Positions 32,753 through 44,998 of a DNA stretch of 64,000 bases are shown piece by piece (the first letter of the stretch is position 1; each line of letters begins with the position of its first letter). A program made the position numbers and the translations under genes. Below the pieces are notes generated by a model. That model was not told the DNA's origin and made no database searches. It worked only from the letters and a program-made list of their open reading frames with translations. This DNA comes from Nansenia antarctica (Eukaryota; Chordata; Actinopteri; Argentiniformes; Microstomatidae): the NCBI GenBank assembly GCA_963989245.1, contig OZ022341.1:57218128-57282127 (forward strand). The letters run 5' to 3'.

Positions 32753-34839
32753 TACAATTTACAATGCAAATACAACAATTGGGGGTCCCTCCCAAAAAAA
32801 TTGGGCGCGCACAAGATCAACCACCAAGCCCTCATTCTGACCCAGGAAAAACCCTGCTATGTACTGTATAACATGATAGCCATCTATGAGCAATGCACTG
32901 TATATAAGATGATGACCAAGGGGCTGAGTCCTGTTGATGGGGCCCTTTTAGAGTCTGTAGGCTACTGTATTTGTTTATTAAGATTTCATGAATATGATAT
33001 TATTGTCTGAATTTTTGTCTTGTTTTACAAATGTTAATTATTTTCATTTCTTGTGCTGGTTTATTATGAACAACATGTAGAATTGCAGGAAACTAGCACA
33101 AATAATTGGGTGGGAGAAAGGGGCCGCCGCTGCCAAAACGTGCACAGTTTTGGGTCGCTCCACCGCCAAAAAATCTCACTCCAAACTTTTGGTGAAACTT
33201 GGCAGCCCTGATGATGCATGAAACATACTGTACATTTGCATTTAAACACGCACCAAAACTACACCGGATTAGGGTGCCCTGGGCGCGGACTCTAGAGAGA
33301 AAAAAACACAGCACAGCAAGACGGGTAAGGACAACAAAATAAACATGGAAAACATCCAATATTCATAACCGCACACAACCAAAGACAGACATCCATACCA
33401 CATACAACACATCAGAACATCTCAGCAGCCCAGTCCACGATAGCTGTGAGTCCCAAAGCAGAGTCTTGAAAGTCTCTAGTCTCTAATAATCCAGGTTCTG
33501 TTCCACACCAAAGACGCTCAGACCCGCGGTCCTTTCGGTCAGCGATCTCGCGTTTAGCAGTCCCGCCTTGACGCGTAGAGAGTTCGGCGCGGAAGAGACA
33601 GAGAGGCGCAGCAGTGTTAGTTTTTTCCGTGGTGGAGTGGGGGAGAGATGGGCACGGGCAGTGTGACAGGCGAGCGGCCATGCAGCCCGCGCTTCACCAC
33701 GGAAAAAACAAACACCGCTGTGCCTCTGTCTCTTCAGACTGTACTCCATTGCACTAGGTAGCTAGCTGGCTAACAACAAAAAACATTGTGCTATCTAGAT
33801 AGCTGCTCTGCATGTTTAGCACATCACAACATCCTGATAGAACATGAACATGCTAAAAACACATAACTAGATGATCACAGTCCCTAAACATCAACAAGAC
33901 ATGTATCACCAACACTCACCGAAGTACAAAGTGCAGAACGTATTAGGCAGACAACGAGTGCTGAAAATCACGTTTCGAAAACGTCAGTACTTTTTTTCTT
34001 CTTCTAAAAAGCCAGTTTGCTAACAAATGATATGTATTTAGTGATCCTAAAACTGTTGATTGTTATATTGAAAGGACCCTTCAAAACTTTAGTAATATGA
34101 AGAAAAAAATAATAATAAAAGAAACCATCATTTGCAGGACTTGACCCTTCCCGACGTGTTGCTCCTTTCACTAGCCCCTGTCAAGAACACATGACTTAGC
34201 AGCGGGGGAAATGGCCCCTTTGTTGTTTTTTCAAAAATGTGCTTCTACAGTACCCATACACATCAAGGTTAATATACACATCAAGGTTTTATTTAATGTT
34301 TTGCTCTCCACAATGCTAGCTGGATGTTGGATGACATCAATACGGTGGGCCTTCAATATGCCGTTGCAGCGGTGCCTCTCCCCACGTGTTTACCTTCACA
34401 TCTCCACGCAGGCGCTCCATTTCATTTCCCCCCGCCTCTGATCTAATGGCTAAGAGCCCTTACTTTGTTGTTATTCAGCTCTTTTTTCCCCAGAAGTTAC
34501 CATCTCTTTTGTTGGCCATTTTGATATGTTTATTTACCGTGTGGGTGGCTTTGATCCGGGCCGAAGTAGGGAGAGTGTGTCGGAGAGGGGAAATGTCTGC
34601 CCTGGAGGAAAATTCTTGTGAGCAGAGTACCATGTCTGCTCAGGGTGAGGGGAGACAGCTGAAGGGGGAGATTGATGCAGAGCAGGTTGTGTCTCTCTCA
34701 GCTGAACAGAACAGAGCGGGGCTGTTATGGAGTGGGACCTACCCCCTGTCACCTATGGACTGAGTGACTAGGCGTCTGAGGTCCTGGCCGGCTGCACAGT
34801 ACTCTGAACACAAGTACTGAGAACTAAAAAAGCCCTACA

Positions 34840-34907
34840 AATGGTAAATGGACTGCACTTATATAGCACCTTATTCCAAAGCGCTTTACAGTGGCCTCTC
34901 ATTCACC

Positions 34908-35004
<97 letters not shown>

Positions 35005-35095
35005 TCACACACTAATGGTGCCAAGCTACCATGCAAGGCTCCAGCCTGCTCATTGGGAGCAATTTGGGGTTCAGTGTCTTAACCACCATACCATC
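34840..35095 (+). repeat. Teleost interspersed repeat with internal (CA)n
   Basis: Starts ATGGTAAATGGACTGCACTT and ATATAGCACC, with AAAGCGCTTTACA. A 90-bp (CA)n tract (about 34912-35001) follows, then ACTAATGGTGCCAAGCTACC and CAGCCTGCTCATTGGGAGCA. This arrangement recurs in many fish genomes. I cannot name its class with certainty. Confidence 0.65.
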
Positions 35096-35119
35096 ATGCA
35101 ACTTGATGCAGTAAATAAG

Positions 35120-35200
35120 ATACAGTGAGATGAGATCAACTTTATTGTCCAAGTCAATGAGATTTTTATTTGCTTGATTTCAAGAGTACAGTATGTACTA
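35120..35200 (-). mobile_element. LINE 3' tail fragment
   Basis: Read on the minus strand it ends GACAATAAAGTTGATCTCAT, similar to the L2-type tail at 18560-18606. Only the tail is recognisable. Confidence 0.4.
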
Positions 35201-35980
35201 CAGGTCAGTGTCTAGACATGTAAGGACATGTTTTTAAATTAGCCGCCATATTCATCGCTGCTAGGGATACTGGAAGAGATTTTAGAACATTGCAATGGTT
35301 GTCGACTAAAGAATTCAGACTAACACTAACTCATAACGCCACATCTGAATCAAGCACAGAGCCCTGCAGTCCCTTCAAACGCTACTGTACACTCCCTCAA
35401 GACGTTCCCATTAAGGCTGAGACAGACGACACACTTCATTATTTGGCCTGGCCTCATATTCATTCTTACTGATCAATATAACAGTGATGATTAAATACTT
35501 GCTTTCCTTTTATTGGCATTCCGTATTTGTTTGTTATTACTCTAGGTAATGAGCTAATTGTGCTCATTATAATGAATGACTGAGGTTGGTTGTGCACAGC
35601 ACAGCAGGTTTTGCCGGGGTTGTTTCTTCCTGCTTTACAGCTAGGCCCGATGAACATGCAAATGTTTAGAATCGTCCCAATCAGATAGTAGTCTACAATG
35701 CCTTTCTGAACTGCTGAGGCATGTATGGTCTTCATCAGGGACACATGTACCATTAATGAATGTAGAGTAAAGTAATCGCTCATGACATTTTGACCTGGGG
35801 AGGAACATGACATGTCTCGGCATACACTTGGTTAAAACCATGAGTTGGACATTCTGCCATACCGCTTCGTAATCACTATTGATTGAATATCCTTACCCAC
35901 ACACATACTGTATATACAGACACACACACTCACTCACACACACATACTTTTACTGCGTCTGGGATTTAAGGAGGCACATT

Positions 35981-36272
35981 TGTGACACGGTCTGGTGGTC
36001 TGCAAGTCGGTATCTGATTTAATGTTCAGACTTTTCTTTCGAAAAAATGTAAATAAATGTCAGCGTTGTTGAAAATCAATGACACCCTCGCTAGTCAACT
36101 AACACAGCTTGTTTTGTGAGCCTGCTAACAATGTAAAGTAGTGTTATAGCTAACTAGGTAGCAGTGGGGATTACTCACCAAATCCGTTGCATTGCAGTAT
36201 TTTGGCATGACTAGCGAGTTTGTGTTGTGATTTTCAACAATGTTGAAATATATTTCCGTAAAAGTCAGAACA
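35981..36272 (-). mobile_element. TGTGACAG-family MITE, copy C' (right end missing)
   Basis: Starts TGTGACACGGTCTGGTGG. Positions to about 36180 match the reverse complement of 36553-36749 (copy C), and 36190-36272 match the right part of copy E (about 53025-53125). The second terminus is absent. Confidence 0.65.
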
Positions 36273-36456
36273 TTTTGATCACTGTCCACTGCAGATTCCT
36301 ACTCCCCTCTGTCTCATTGGCCAAATGTAGTAAGATATAGTAGTTCTTTGGATCAAGAAACCAATTAAAGTGACAAAGGGGTGGGATAAGTTACAACAAG
36401 ATGCCGGCTACTTCACTGGAAATGAGGATATCTTTCACTACAATATCTGAAATAAA

Positions 36457-36749
36457 TGTGACACGGTCCGGTGAAAGGGGTAACAAGTCGGCAACCAATC
36501 AAAATGTTTTTTATTATTATCACTTTTATTTTGAAACGCAGAAATACATTTCAACTTTCCGTGAGTAATCCCCACTGCTACCTAGTTAACTATAACACAA
36601 CATTGTTAGCAGGCTCACAAAACAAGCTGTGTTAGTTGACTAGAGAGTGATTTTCAACAACAGTGAAATGTATTTACATTTTTCTAAATAAAAGTCTGAA
36701 CATTAAATCCGCTCCCAACTTGTTACCCCTTTCACCAGACTGTGTCACA
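36457..36749 (+). mobile_element. TGTGACAG-family MITE, copy C (293 bp)
   Basis: Both ends are present: TGTGACACGGTCCGGTGAAA at 36457 and its inverse ending TGTCACA at 36749, with GGGGTAACAAGT behind each. The sequence matching 59608-59730 resumes on the far side, confirming an insertion. No coding capacity. Confidence 0.8.
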
Positions 36750-36935
36750 TATACAGTATTTTGTGTGGAAAAAAGCAAACACTTTCCATACACGTTCTCT
36801 TACTAGCAAGCTACCGGTACTCTGTTACTAAATGGCCACGAAATTCATGTGAGCATAAGGGGAGTAGGAATCTGCGGGGAGTAGGAAAACGGCACAACAC
36901 CGTCACCACATCACAGAAACGGTATTACCAAAGCT

Positions 36936-37160
36936 GCATGACTCCGTGAAAAAGAGCCTGTTGCAGGACATTTCGGCCTTCAGCTTCACCACTGATAGGA
37001 CTAGCAGTGTCATCCCAATGTCAGTTTAACTGCGCAGTGGATTGACGAGGATTTTACTCCCCAAGAGTCGTTCTACAAGCAAAGCAGTTTCGGGTTTCGC
37101 ACACTGGCCAAGCCATAGCAGGTGCGTTTGATGATATGCTTCTGACGTGGGGCAGATGTA
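36936..37160 (+). pseudogene. hAT transposase remnant
   Basis: In two frames: KKSLLQDISAFSFTTD, then LTAQWIDEDF, then VVLQAKQFRVSHTGQAIAGA and FDDMLLTWG. This is the conserved order near the first catalytic block of hAT (BED/Ac-type) transposases, where '(S/T)LTAQWIDEDF...HTG..I...' is characteristic. At least two frameshifts break it (near 37020 and 37060), and only about 75 residues remain. The later catalytic residues and dimerisation domain are absent. Family assignment rests on motif recall. Confidence 0.7.
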
Positions 37161-37245
37161 GAACCTTAGCTGCAGCCATCAAGTACTCGATCCGCGATAA
37201 AGAGTGTGTGTGTGTTTGCTGAGCATGTGAGAAAGATAGAGAAGA

Positions 37246-39309
37246 TGATGAAAACAAAATGCTGTCATTATGACCAACCTAAAACGTTTTTACTATTTAC
37301 GCTTTATGCTTACAATTGTAAATAAATCATATCACACCCATTCTGTGTCACTCCTGAAATATTTGCATAATGCTAAAGGTATATATAAAACAAAACAAAT
37401 ACCCAAGTATTAATTTAAAATAACTTTCATCCCAACTTCCTAATGATCATTGTACAGTACATCATGTTCTTAAGTTATTTTTAAAAAAGGACATTTCTTT
37501 TGTTTCTGGAAATTTCAACATTCATTAAGCCAACTGACTGAAGCCAAAAATTTGGTTTTAAATTATAGAGAGCTCAGCTGTTGGTAAAACAGGAGTATGG
37601 GTGCATATCAGGATTCAGATTCAGAGAGCCAATGGTGGTGCAATAAGGTTATATAATCTGCTTCACAGAGCAACAGCGCCCAGATCAAAGGCGTCTTGTA
37701 TCATAAATAATAATGCTCAAACGTTGCTGCTGCCTGTTTTGGTTATAAGTGTATACAAGCCCAACTATCTTGTTAAGGCAGATTGCCGTTGGATGTTCCA
37801 CAGACCACAGATATCTCGATCCTGCCAGACATGAAGGCCTAAACAGAGAGATAACTGGATGGCGGGATAGTCTGTCCTCTTCTATGAAGCATGCTATTCT
37901 GAGGGAATACTTACAGCAGAGTATTCCCTTCTCTTGTTAGAAACTCAAAAGACTGCCACATTCAAGTTCATCTTAACCCCAATGTACAGTAGTAGACTGG
38001 TTAATAAAAAATACTTTTCCAGACCATAATCAAGGGGAAAAAAACATAGGAAGAATTCTGCACAGTAAAGTTTGTATCTTCTTTTAATTTATTTAGCACT
38101 TTCCACAGCCAAATCAGTTGGTTTTGTCTCTTGTTCAATTATTTGAGTAGGGCACACATCCATTGACATGTACAGTATGTAATAATTGAGTGCATTATTG
38201 TTATGTATTCATTTTCCTTTTTTATTTTCCATTTTTATTAATTTTCCTGCTCTTTAATATAAATGTGATAGTGACCCATCATACTAGACCTACAGTAAAT
38301 GGTTTATGGGAAGGTTCGCCACTGAGGTTGATTCCATGCCATACTGTCATGCATATACTAGGCCTACATAATACCAGTTACATTAAGCAAGAGGTGCTCC
38401 TGTCTTACCCAACATGGATAGGACAATCGAACCAATTACTAGGGTTGCTAATGATATGAAATACATTCTGCTTTAAATATTACCATTTGGGGATTCATCA
38501 ATCCACACTGCGTGATTGTATTACTGTAACAGACCACTAACAGAATGCATACTTGTTCTCTGTTCTAAATCTCAGGTGAGAATTCCAAGTGAGCTAGGTT
38601 AGCCAGTTTACCATTATTAGCAATCTAGCAATAAAATGTGTTCCATTAGTTAGGTGTTGCATGGATTTCACATGAATTAGTCAGTCATTTGAACAGCAGA
38701 CCACTACTATACATTGTCCTCACCATTCTATTGTAACATCGGTGTAAGCCTTACTTCTATATGTTGGCCAAAAGGTTATACATGACTCACTCCCATCTTG
38801 TGATGGTTACACAGCATAAACAAGTGAACTAATCACAGAGAGGGACTATTAATATTCAGTGAAGCAAAAGTATATGAGGAAAATTAATTTGATGCACATT
38901 GTTTTCCTGATTATGGATTTTACATTTGTAGGATAATTTATGTGAGAAGTAAAAGAACCGTTGAATAGGCCCATTTCAGCATGAAATATTAACACCATGA
39001 CAAGGCAGCTGCCTGTCCTTTGTTGATTGTTTTCATGTTGTGGAGTGTTCTCAACGCTGTCACCATCAATTACTTTGATTTGGAACATGACATGACCTCA
39101 AGAGGCACAATCAACAAACAAGCAACAACCAAGTGAGATTTATTGCAACAAGAGACAACCAAGAAATAAGGATCTCAAGTCAGACGTAAACAAACCAGTC
39201 ACTCAGCCAAACTTTCTTGGCTGCCGAAAGTGAAACATAGGAGGACGGGAATCGAACTTTTCAAAACAGTGTATACACCATTATTACATGTGTAATAATA
39301 GTGTGCAAT
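37246..39309. other. Non-coding stretch
   Basis: AT-rich with no recognised repeat ends. Open frames of 60-90 codons (38190-38459 and others) are hydrophobic or short and look random. Confidence 0.45.
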
Positions 39310-39693
39310 AATAGTGCCATCCAGGCCCTGAACACAGCAAAGACCTAGGTTCTGGGCCCTGGACAGTCTGGACGGATTGATGGCAGCTGCTGGATTGAAA
39401 AAATCAGGTGTAGTGCTGAGGCACAAATGTGTACATTTCAAGCCTGCAAACTGCGACACTTTAAATGAATGTGCAATAACACTATGTGCAATATGACAAC
39501 CCTAGTCGTCTTATCTGTACAGTATAGTATAGTGGATAGTGTACATAGCCTTTATTTATGTAAACCAGCTCCTTTCCCTTCTTGTTTTTGTTGTTGTTGT
39601 TTTTTTCTTTCCTAGTACCAGGGGAGCCACCCCTCCCAAATGTCGTTGTTTGGTACCTGTACTATAGCAATGACAATAAAGACCATTCATTCA
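39310..39693 (+). mobile_element. L2-type LINE, 3' end only
   Basis: Matches, in opposite orientation, the 3' region of the LINE at 62558-62880 (for example CAGGCCCTGAACACAGCAAA and CTGTACAGTATAGTATAGTG). It ends GACAATAAAGACCATTCATT with a (CATT)n tail. About 380 bp, strongly 5'-truncated. Confidence 0.85.
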
Positions 39694-41518
39694 TTTTGAA
39701 GAAATGGCAAAGCGAAAATGCTAATAACTAAAGTGCTTCCACAGGTAAATAGCATAATGCAGTCTCACAAAAGCAGAGTAAAAACATCAAGAGACTGTGA
39801 AGTGATGACAAACCTGTCGAGCCACCATTTTTTCCTCATTAGGACAGTATGCACAGTATGCTCTGATCAGGTTTCACAGACGTCCAGGTGTGATGCCCCC
39901 CTGGCTGACCTCCCCACACCTCCTAACATATTCAGACGAGCCTCCCGGCAGATGTGTGTCTAGCTGCTTTGTAGCGTCATCTCAAACTCTGACCTCCCTA
40001 GAAATAGCACCCACTCGGACCTTAGACCAAAGAGCTACAGTGACCAGTCCAGGTGATAATTGTCCCAATTTCCGGGCCTTTCCTCTCTGGGCTCATGCAT
40101 GCACTTCTTCTCTGGTCACAAGCCTTTAAATAAGATACAGTTGAGCAGCGCTATGCAAACGACTTGATTAATATGAAAATGAAATCTGTCATGACATTGT
40201 CAGTGACTTCTATCTTCAACACACTATGCCTGGAGGAAGGGCACTGTTCTGCAGACTCAGGGAGAACGCTTCAAAAAGGTTCTTATTTGCCATACGTTAC
40301 ATTACAATCACATATTGCGGGGGATATATTAACTGTATAGACGCAATTCTTGGATAATGCAGTGCAGTCAGTGTCTATTGATTTCGAGGCCAAGTTTAGA
40401 CAAACCCCCCCTTTAAAGCTAGGTTCAAGCACTCAAGTTAACACTAGAGGGGTTTACTTTCCCCCTATGTGAAGGCCATCCCCTCATTGTTTGGCAACAA
40501 ATGTCACCTCCCTCCCTCACCGTCATAGCCGCACTGTCTAGTTGCTGACAGATGTCTGGTATTCATGAATATTCTCTGCACCACCAGCCCAATGCTGCCG
40601 AAGCAGCTTTGATCTTCATTTCAAAAGAAAGCTCTGTCTGTGCCACTGCCAGAGACTTTGTGTGACTCACAGTGCATTTGCTGTTGTAACCTGTTTGTCT
40701 GAGAGCTGTAATAGCATGGTGATCATGAACGCAGCAGGCTTGACAGTCCTGAGCATTAGGGCTGGGCTTGGGCTTTTGTTTAGTTCAAAGCCAATCATGA
40801 CGGCTCGACAAGTATATTTCCAAGTGACTTCACATTTGGAGATTTCGCTCCATTTAGCATAGACTGAAACGTCTCCTGTTTCCAATATTTTGATAGGGAT
40901 CAATAGAGATCTAAGATTCTTGTCAGCATGTTTAATCACACACTGAAACATTCTAATTCAGACATGCAGGACTCTTTGAAAAGACGGTTTGTGTGGAAAA
41001 AAATATCAAGAACTAGTTAAAATACAGTGTTACTCAACATGTTGTTATTCTTACACATGATGAATAGCTTTATGGCATGCCATCTTTGTTAACAGACCAA
41101 AACATGATGATAGCTGGGATATAATCTTTCAGTAATGGCCTACCATGTTGGGTGAATAAAACATGATCAACATAAGCCAATTTGGTAACACATCACATGA
41201 CTAAAGCATGCATGCAGATGTGCAGCTCTGTAAACAACAGACCACTTTCACAGTGTTATGAGACGCTCCTGTTTAAAAAATAAAGAAACGCCACCATCTG
41301 CAGTCTGGCAGCATAGCTTGCGCCGCTACCCCTCTTGACCCCAGTAAAAACCCTCCATTCAGTGGCTGGTCTTTTCAGCGCCCATGGTCTTGCATTGCCA
41401 GTAATGATATTGGTTTCTCTCAACACGCCTTTTGAGTGGTGGCCCGGTCTCAGGGCTCTTTTGTTGCATTCGCTCGATGGAGAGGAGTATCCCTTTTCCA
41501 GTGTGCAGCAACTTCAGA
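39694..41518. other. Non-coding stretch
   Basis: No family recognised. Composition near 40490-40640 is balanced and could be conserved non-coding sequence; not demonstrable here. Confidence 0.45.
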
Positions 41519-41521
41519 GAG

Positions 41522-41600
<79 letters not shown>

Positions 41601-41634
41601 AGAGAGAGAGAGGGAGGGAGGGAAGGAGAGAGAG
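41519..41634. repeat. (GA)n microsatellite
   Basis: About 115 bp of GA repeats with GAGGGA interruptions toward the right end. The Arg-Glu repeat frames here are artefacts. Confidence 0.95.
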
Positions 41635-42446
41635 CCCTGAGTACAGATCAAGTCCCCAGTAGACCTGGGCGTTCCCTTTATAGCCCTCTGCAGTGTTTCT
41701 CTAGAGACAGGCGCAGTGGGCTTGCTCTTTCCACCAGATGATTAATCTTCTCATTATCAGACAGCACACTTAAAGGAGCCCTCCACTGCCAACCATGATG
41801 GTGCTCTGTACAGTACGATCAAAACCAGGGATCTGTGATTGTGCAGGGCATTTATGTTTTACTTAACTAAGTCCCAGTTGATTGTACAGTAATTAAGAGC
41901 ACAATCAGTACATACAGTGGTTAAACAAGACTACATTATACATATCTGTATAATATAATATACATATTGAATCTGCAATTCACCAACAGTACACAATTAT
42001 AGCCTGCTCATAACCTGAGCACTCACCATGTTCATTACTTGAATCTCTCAAATGCCACTGTTATCAATTTGAGCAATATTTTGCTATATTGTGGGACAGA
42101 TATAATAAATGAAAATCCACTCTGAAAGCTGAGGGAAATTACTCTATTTTCAAAAGGCTTTTCATGGTTTGGTCGCACAATGTTGATTCTTAGGACGTCA
42201 TATATTGGAGAGTGTTTGTGATGGGGACCAAGCAATCAGCAGATGTCCAAGCAGATGCTTCTTATACTCATCTCCGACTGGGAGAAGAGGGGTTTGGCTG
42301 AGCTGTGATGTAGAGAGCATAAACTACCAGGGGTTGATAGAGTTATACAGTACTCCTATTATAGCCATCTCCACCTTCAAGATGTTTGACTGAATAATTA
42401 ATTCTGTATCTGGACAGACACATCCCACACAGACATATACTGTACA

Positions 42447-42452
42447 CACACA

Positions 42453-42531
<79 letters not shown>
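42447..42531. repeat. (CA)n microsatellite
   Basis: Uninterrupted CA for about 70 bp after a short ACACACAGAC lead-in. Confidence 0.95.
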
Positions 42532-42533
<2 letters not shown>

Positions 42534-43906
42534 AAAATATTGACAGTCTGAACTTATAATATGCAGACTTGGAGGCATCACTGAAACATTTAGTGAACAT
42601 ATTTCTACAATCTTAAATATGGTACAGTTGAAATATCCATACTATATTACTATTACAATATATTGTTTACCGTATCAGTGATTAGGGAGATCAAGATATG
42701 CAGATAAAGACCAATAATTCTTCCATACATAATGTACTATAGGGAAACTATGGTAATAAAATATACATTCTACAGATAAGAGATCACATGCTAGGCATAA
42801 ATATGAAAGATCGACCCTGTAGTCCTTCTTCTGAGTTTGTGTGTACTGCAGCACCTGAGGGGAGATCAAATGCATTTACCCAAAGATGCAGCTGTTTTAG
42901 GGACAATTATAAGTTGACTTATTTTATTTAGTTATTATTTTAATACGGATGTATGTGATGCATTTATCCCGCCAAGCAGTAATTAGCAAGAAAACAGAGT
43001 AAGCCATGCTAACGAAAATAGAAGCAGTCAATGATGTACTATGTTAGTGAAATTAAAGAAAGGCAGCCTGTTTAGTTTCAAAATGCATAAGAAAAAGATA
43101 TTTAATGTTTTCCTCTATAGAAGGAGAAAGTTTACAGGTTCGTCAGACGCATCTGAACGGTCAAAGTTTCTCTCAAAGTCCAGATCATTCATTCAATTTC
43201 AGTATATATGCCCTCAGGCACCCTCAGGTAACACGTCCGCCCTCAGGTCTAGGCCAATCATTTACAAGGGGTGTGGATTTGTACATTGAGGAAGATGATG
43301 GGGATGAAGGTTAGGGGGGAATCTGGCCCTCCCTTCCTTACAGTATAACAAAGGTGAGGAGTGATGGCCCTAGAGTGAACAATGCAGGGCAATCACTCTG
43401 GTGTGACTCAGCATTGTCTTGAGTTTCTAGGGTCAAAGACAGACTATGGAATACAAAAGGGTAATTGCATATATTCAAATGTATGGCACAGGAGGACAAG
43501 TAGAGAAAACAGGTTTCATTGTGTGCTTACAACAGGAAATCAGTTTCTATAGCTTGCTCTAGACATTCAATTTACTGTTGTGAAGTTTGAATCTTAAATG
43601 TAGAAAAATGTCATATTACATATAATAATTTTCTCTTACAACTATCAGTCAGTTTTATAAAGCATTTTCAATTGATGGCTACCGTAGTGCCATCGAGGTC
43701 CACGCACAGTCAAGTCTAACTAATCTAACTAATTAGAATCCTTTTTCATCTAAATGTATTTGCTCTATGTCCCAGATAGCTTGTAATATATTTCCATGGT
43801 TCCAATTTGATACCAGTGCTTGATACCTAGATATTAAATCCTATTTTGGGATGTGGAACAAAGATAGGTAGGCAGCGGATTACCACCCCAATGAAACCAT
43901 AGTGAA

Positions 43907-44006
<100 letters not shown>

Positions 44007-44937
44007 ACCATTTACCATCCTGTCAATACAGTAGGTTACTTGGGCACTGTTAGCCAATGCATGAACATGAGAATGTGGGTGTACAGCACTTCCCACTGGC
44101 CCATAGGGTTCAAACAGTGGAACAAGAGGGAGGGGCAAGTGGGGGACAACGCTCCCAGCAATAAAACCGAATTGATTTTGATACAGCGAACCAAAACCAC
44201 CAGAAAAAGAGGGCAAACTTTTAAATTAAGTCCAGAATTGGGTTTTGAGCCACCTACTTTATAATATCGATTGTTCTATTTGTGTTACAATAACGTGGAA
44301 AAATCCTTGTGGTGGAAAAATAATTAGCAAATTCAATCAATCTCTGCCATATTGATTAGTACTACTGGCATTGAGTATAACTAAGGAGAATACATGTTTT
44401 CATGACTTGAGCTGTCATCCTCTAACAGAGGAACAAATAAACTTGTTATAACTGTCAGCTTTGCTTTCTCAATTTAGTGACACATATTGTAGATGTCTAG
44501 AACACACATTCAGGGAAATGTAGTGCACTTTGATGAATGAAATTGCTCATTCCACTTTGTTTACCTCTTTTTCTAGTTACAGTACCGTTTTTCAAGGCCA
44601 TGCATGAGTCTTGAAAGCTTGATAAAGTGCCAAAAAGAACCTCCAGATTAACAAGATCTTTGACCTAAACCTCATTCCGCTAAAACACAAAGCACTCTAA
44701 TTGGGCCTGGCAGGACACAGGCTGTCAGAGCTAACGATGTTGACTAATTTAGCAGACTTATTAGCACTGGTGTGACATGGCCAAAGTGTGCCAAAGAGAG
44801 AATTGAGTGGCATCCTCTGGAAGACAGATGCCTGGCAGAGAGAAAGCAAGTGTTTACACCCCTGCTGTGTCTCGAAGCACAAAAGGATCACCTCCCTTTT
44901 ACACGCTTGTGCGTACAAACACACGTGCTAACGCACA

Positions 44938-44938
<1 letters not shown>

Positions 44939-44994
<56 letters not shown>
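44939..44994. repeat. (CA)n microsatellite
   Basis: Pure CA tract, flanked by CA-like degenerate sequence on both sides. Confidence 0.95.

Positions 44995-44998
<4 letters not shown>

Larger units (their letters stand above)
31263..33218. mobile_element. hAT-like element (hAT-2), about 1940 bp
   Basis: Ends GAGCTGCCAAGT (31271) and, in reverse complement, CAGGGCTGCCAAGT (33210). They are flanked by near-identical 8-mers ATAATGCA (31263-31270) and ATGATGCA (33211-33218), one mismatch. The left end begins two bases later than the right one, so the exact boundary is uncertain. The left end continues TCTCACGCTTTGGCCGTGAG, a repeat start I associate with fish hAT elements. It contains a LINE fragment and no transposase. 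Confidence 0.75.
27208..34185. mobile_element. TGTGACAG-family element, copy B (holds piggyBac and hAT-2)
   Basis: Left end TGTGACAATGTGG at 27208, preceded by TA. Right end at about 34179-34185 (CCCCTGTCAAG), a decayed form of the terminus. Subtracting the piggyBac with one TTAA (3061 bp) and hAT-2 with one duplication (1948 bp) leaves about 1969 bp. That agrees with the 2067 bp obtained independently for copy A, in the opposite orientation. The match covers 27240-27640 and 30707-31262 against 6530-5340. No intact gene of its own is recognisable. Confidence 0.7.
34186..35980. other. Mostly non-coding, one teleost repeat and one LINE tail
   Basis: A 125-codon frame at 34386-34763 includes a hydrophobic run (LLLAILICLFTVWVALI) but no recognisable domain and is treated as chance. 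The repeat at 34840-35095 and the tail near 35125 are listed separately. 35240-35840 shows nothing I recognise. Confidence 0.45.
36383..37245 (+). mobile_element. Decayed element sharing sequence with 59605-59830, split by copy C
   Basis: 36400-36456 plus 36755-36830 match 59608-59730, and 37200-37240 match 59770-59815 (TTGCTGAGCATGTGAG). The longer version here includes a hAT-type transposase remnant between the two shared parts. The MITE at 59435-60107 may be its deletion derivative, or the remnant may be an independent insertion. Its own ends were not found. Confidence 0.45.

Noticed and set aside
34386..34763. 125-codon frame with a hydrophobic segment
   Set aside because: No domain, no splice context, and one hydrophobic run is not evidence of a membrane protein.
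34841..35128. Open frames with Thr-His repeats (also at 44772-45347)
   Set aside because: Products of (CA)n tracts, not coding.
41335..41741. Long open frames with Arg-Glu repeats
   Set aside because: Generated by the (GA)n microsatellite; all three frames stay open.
42324..42581. Cys-Val repeat frame
   Set aside because: Minus-strand reading of (CA)n.
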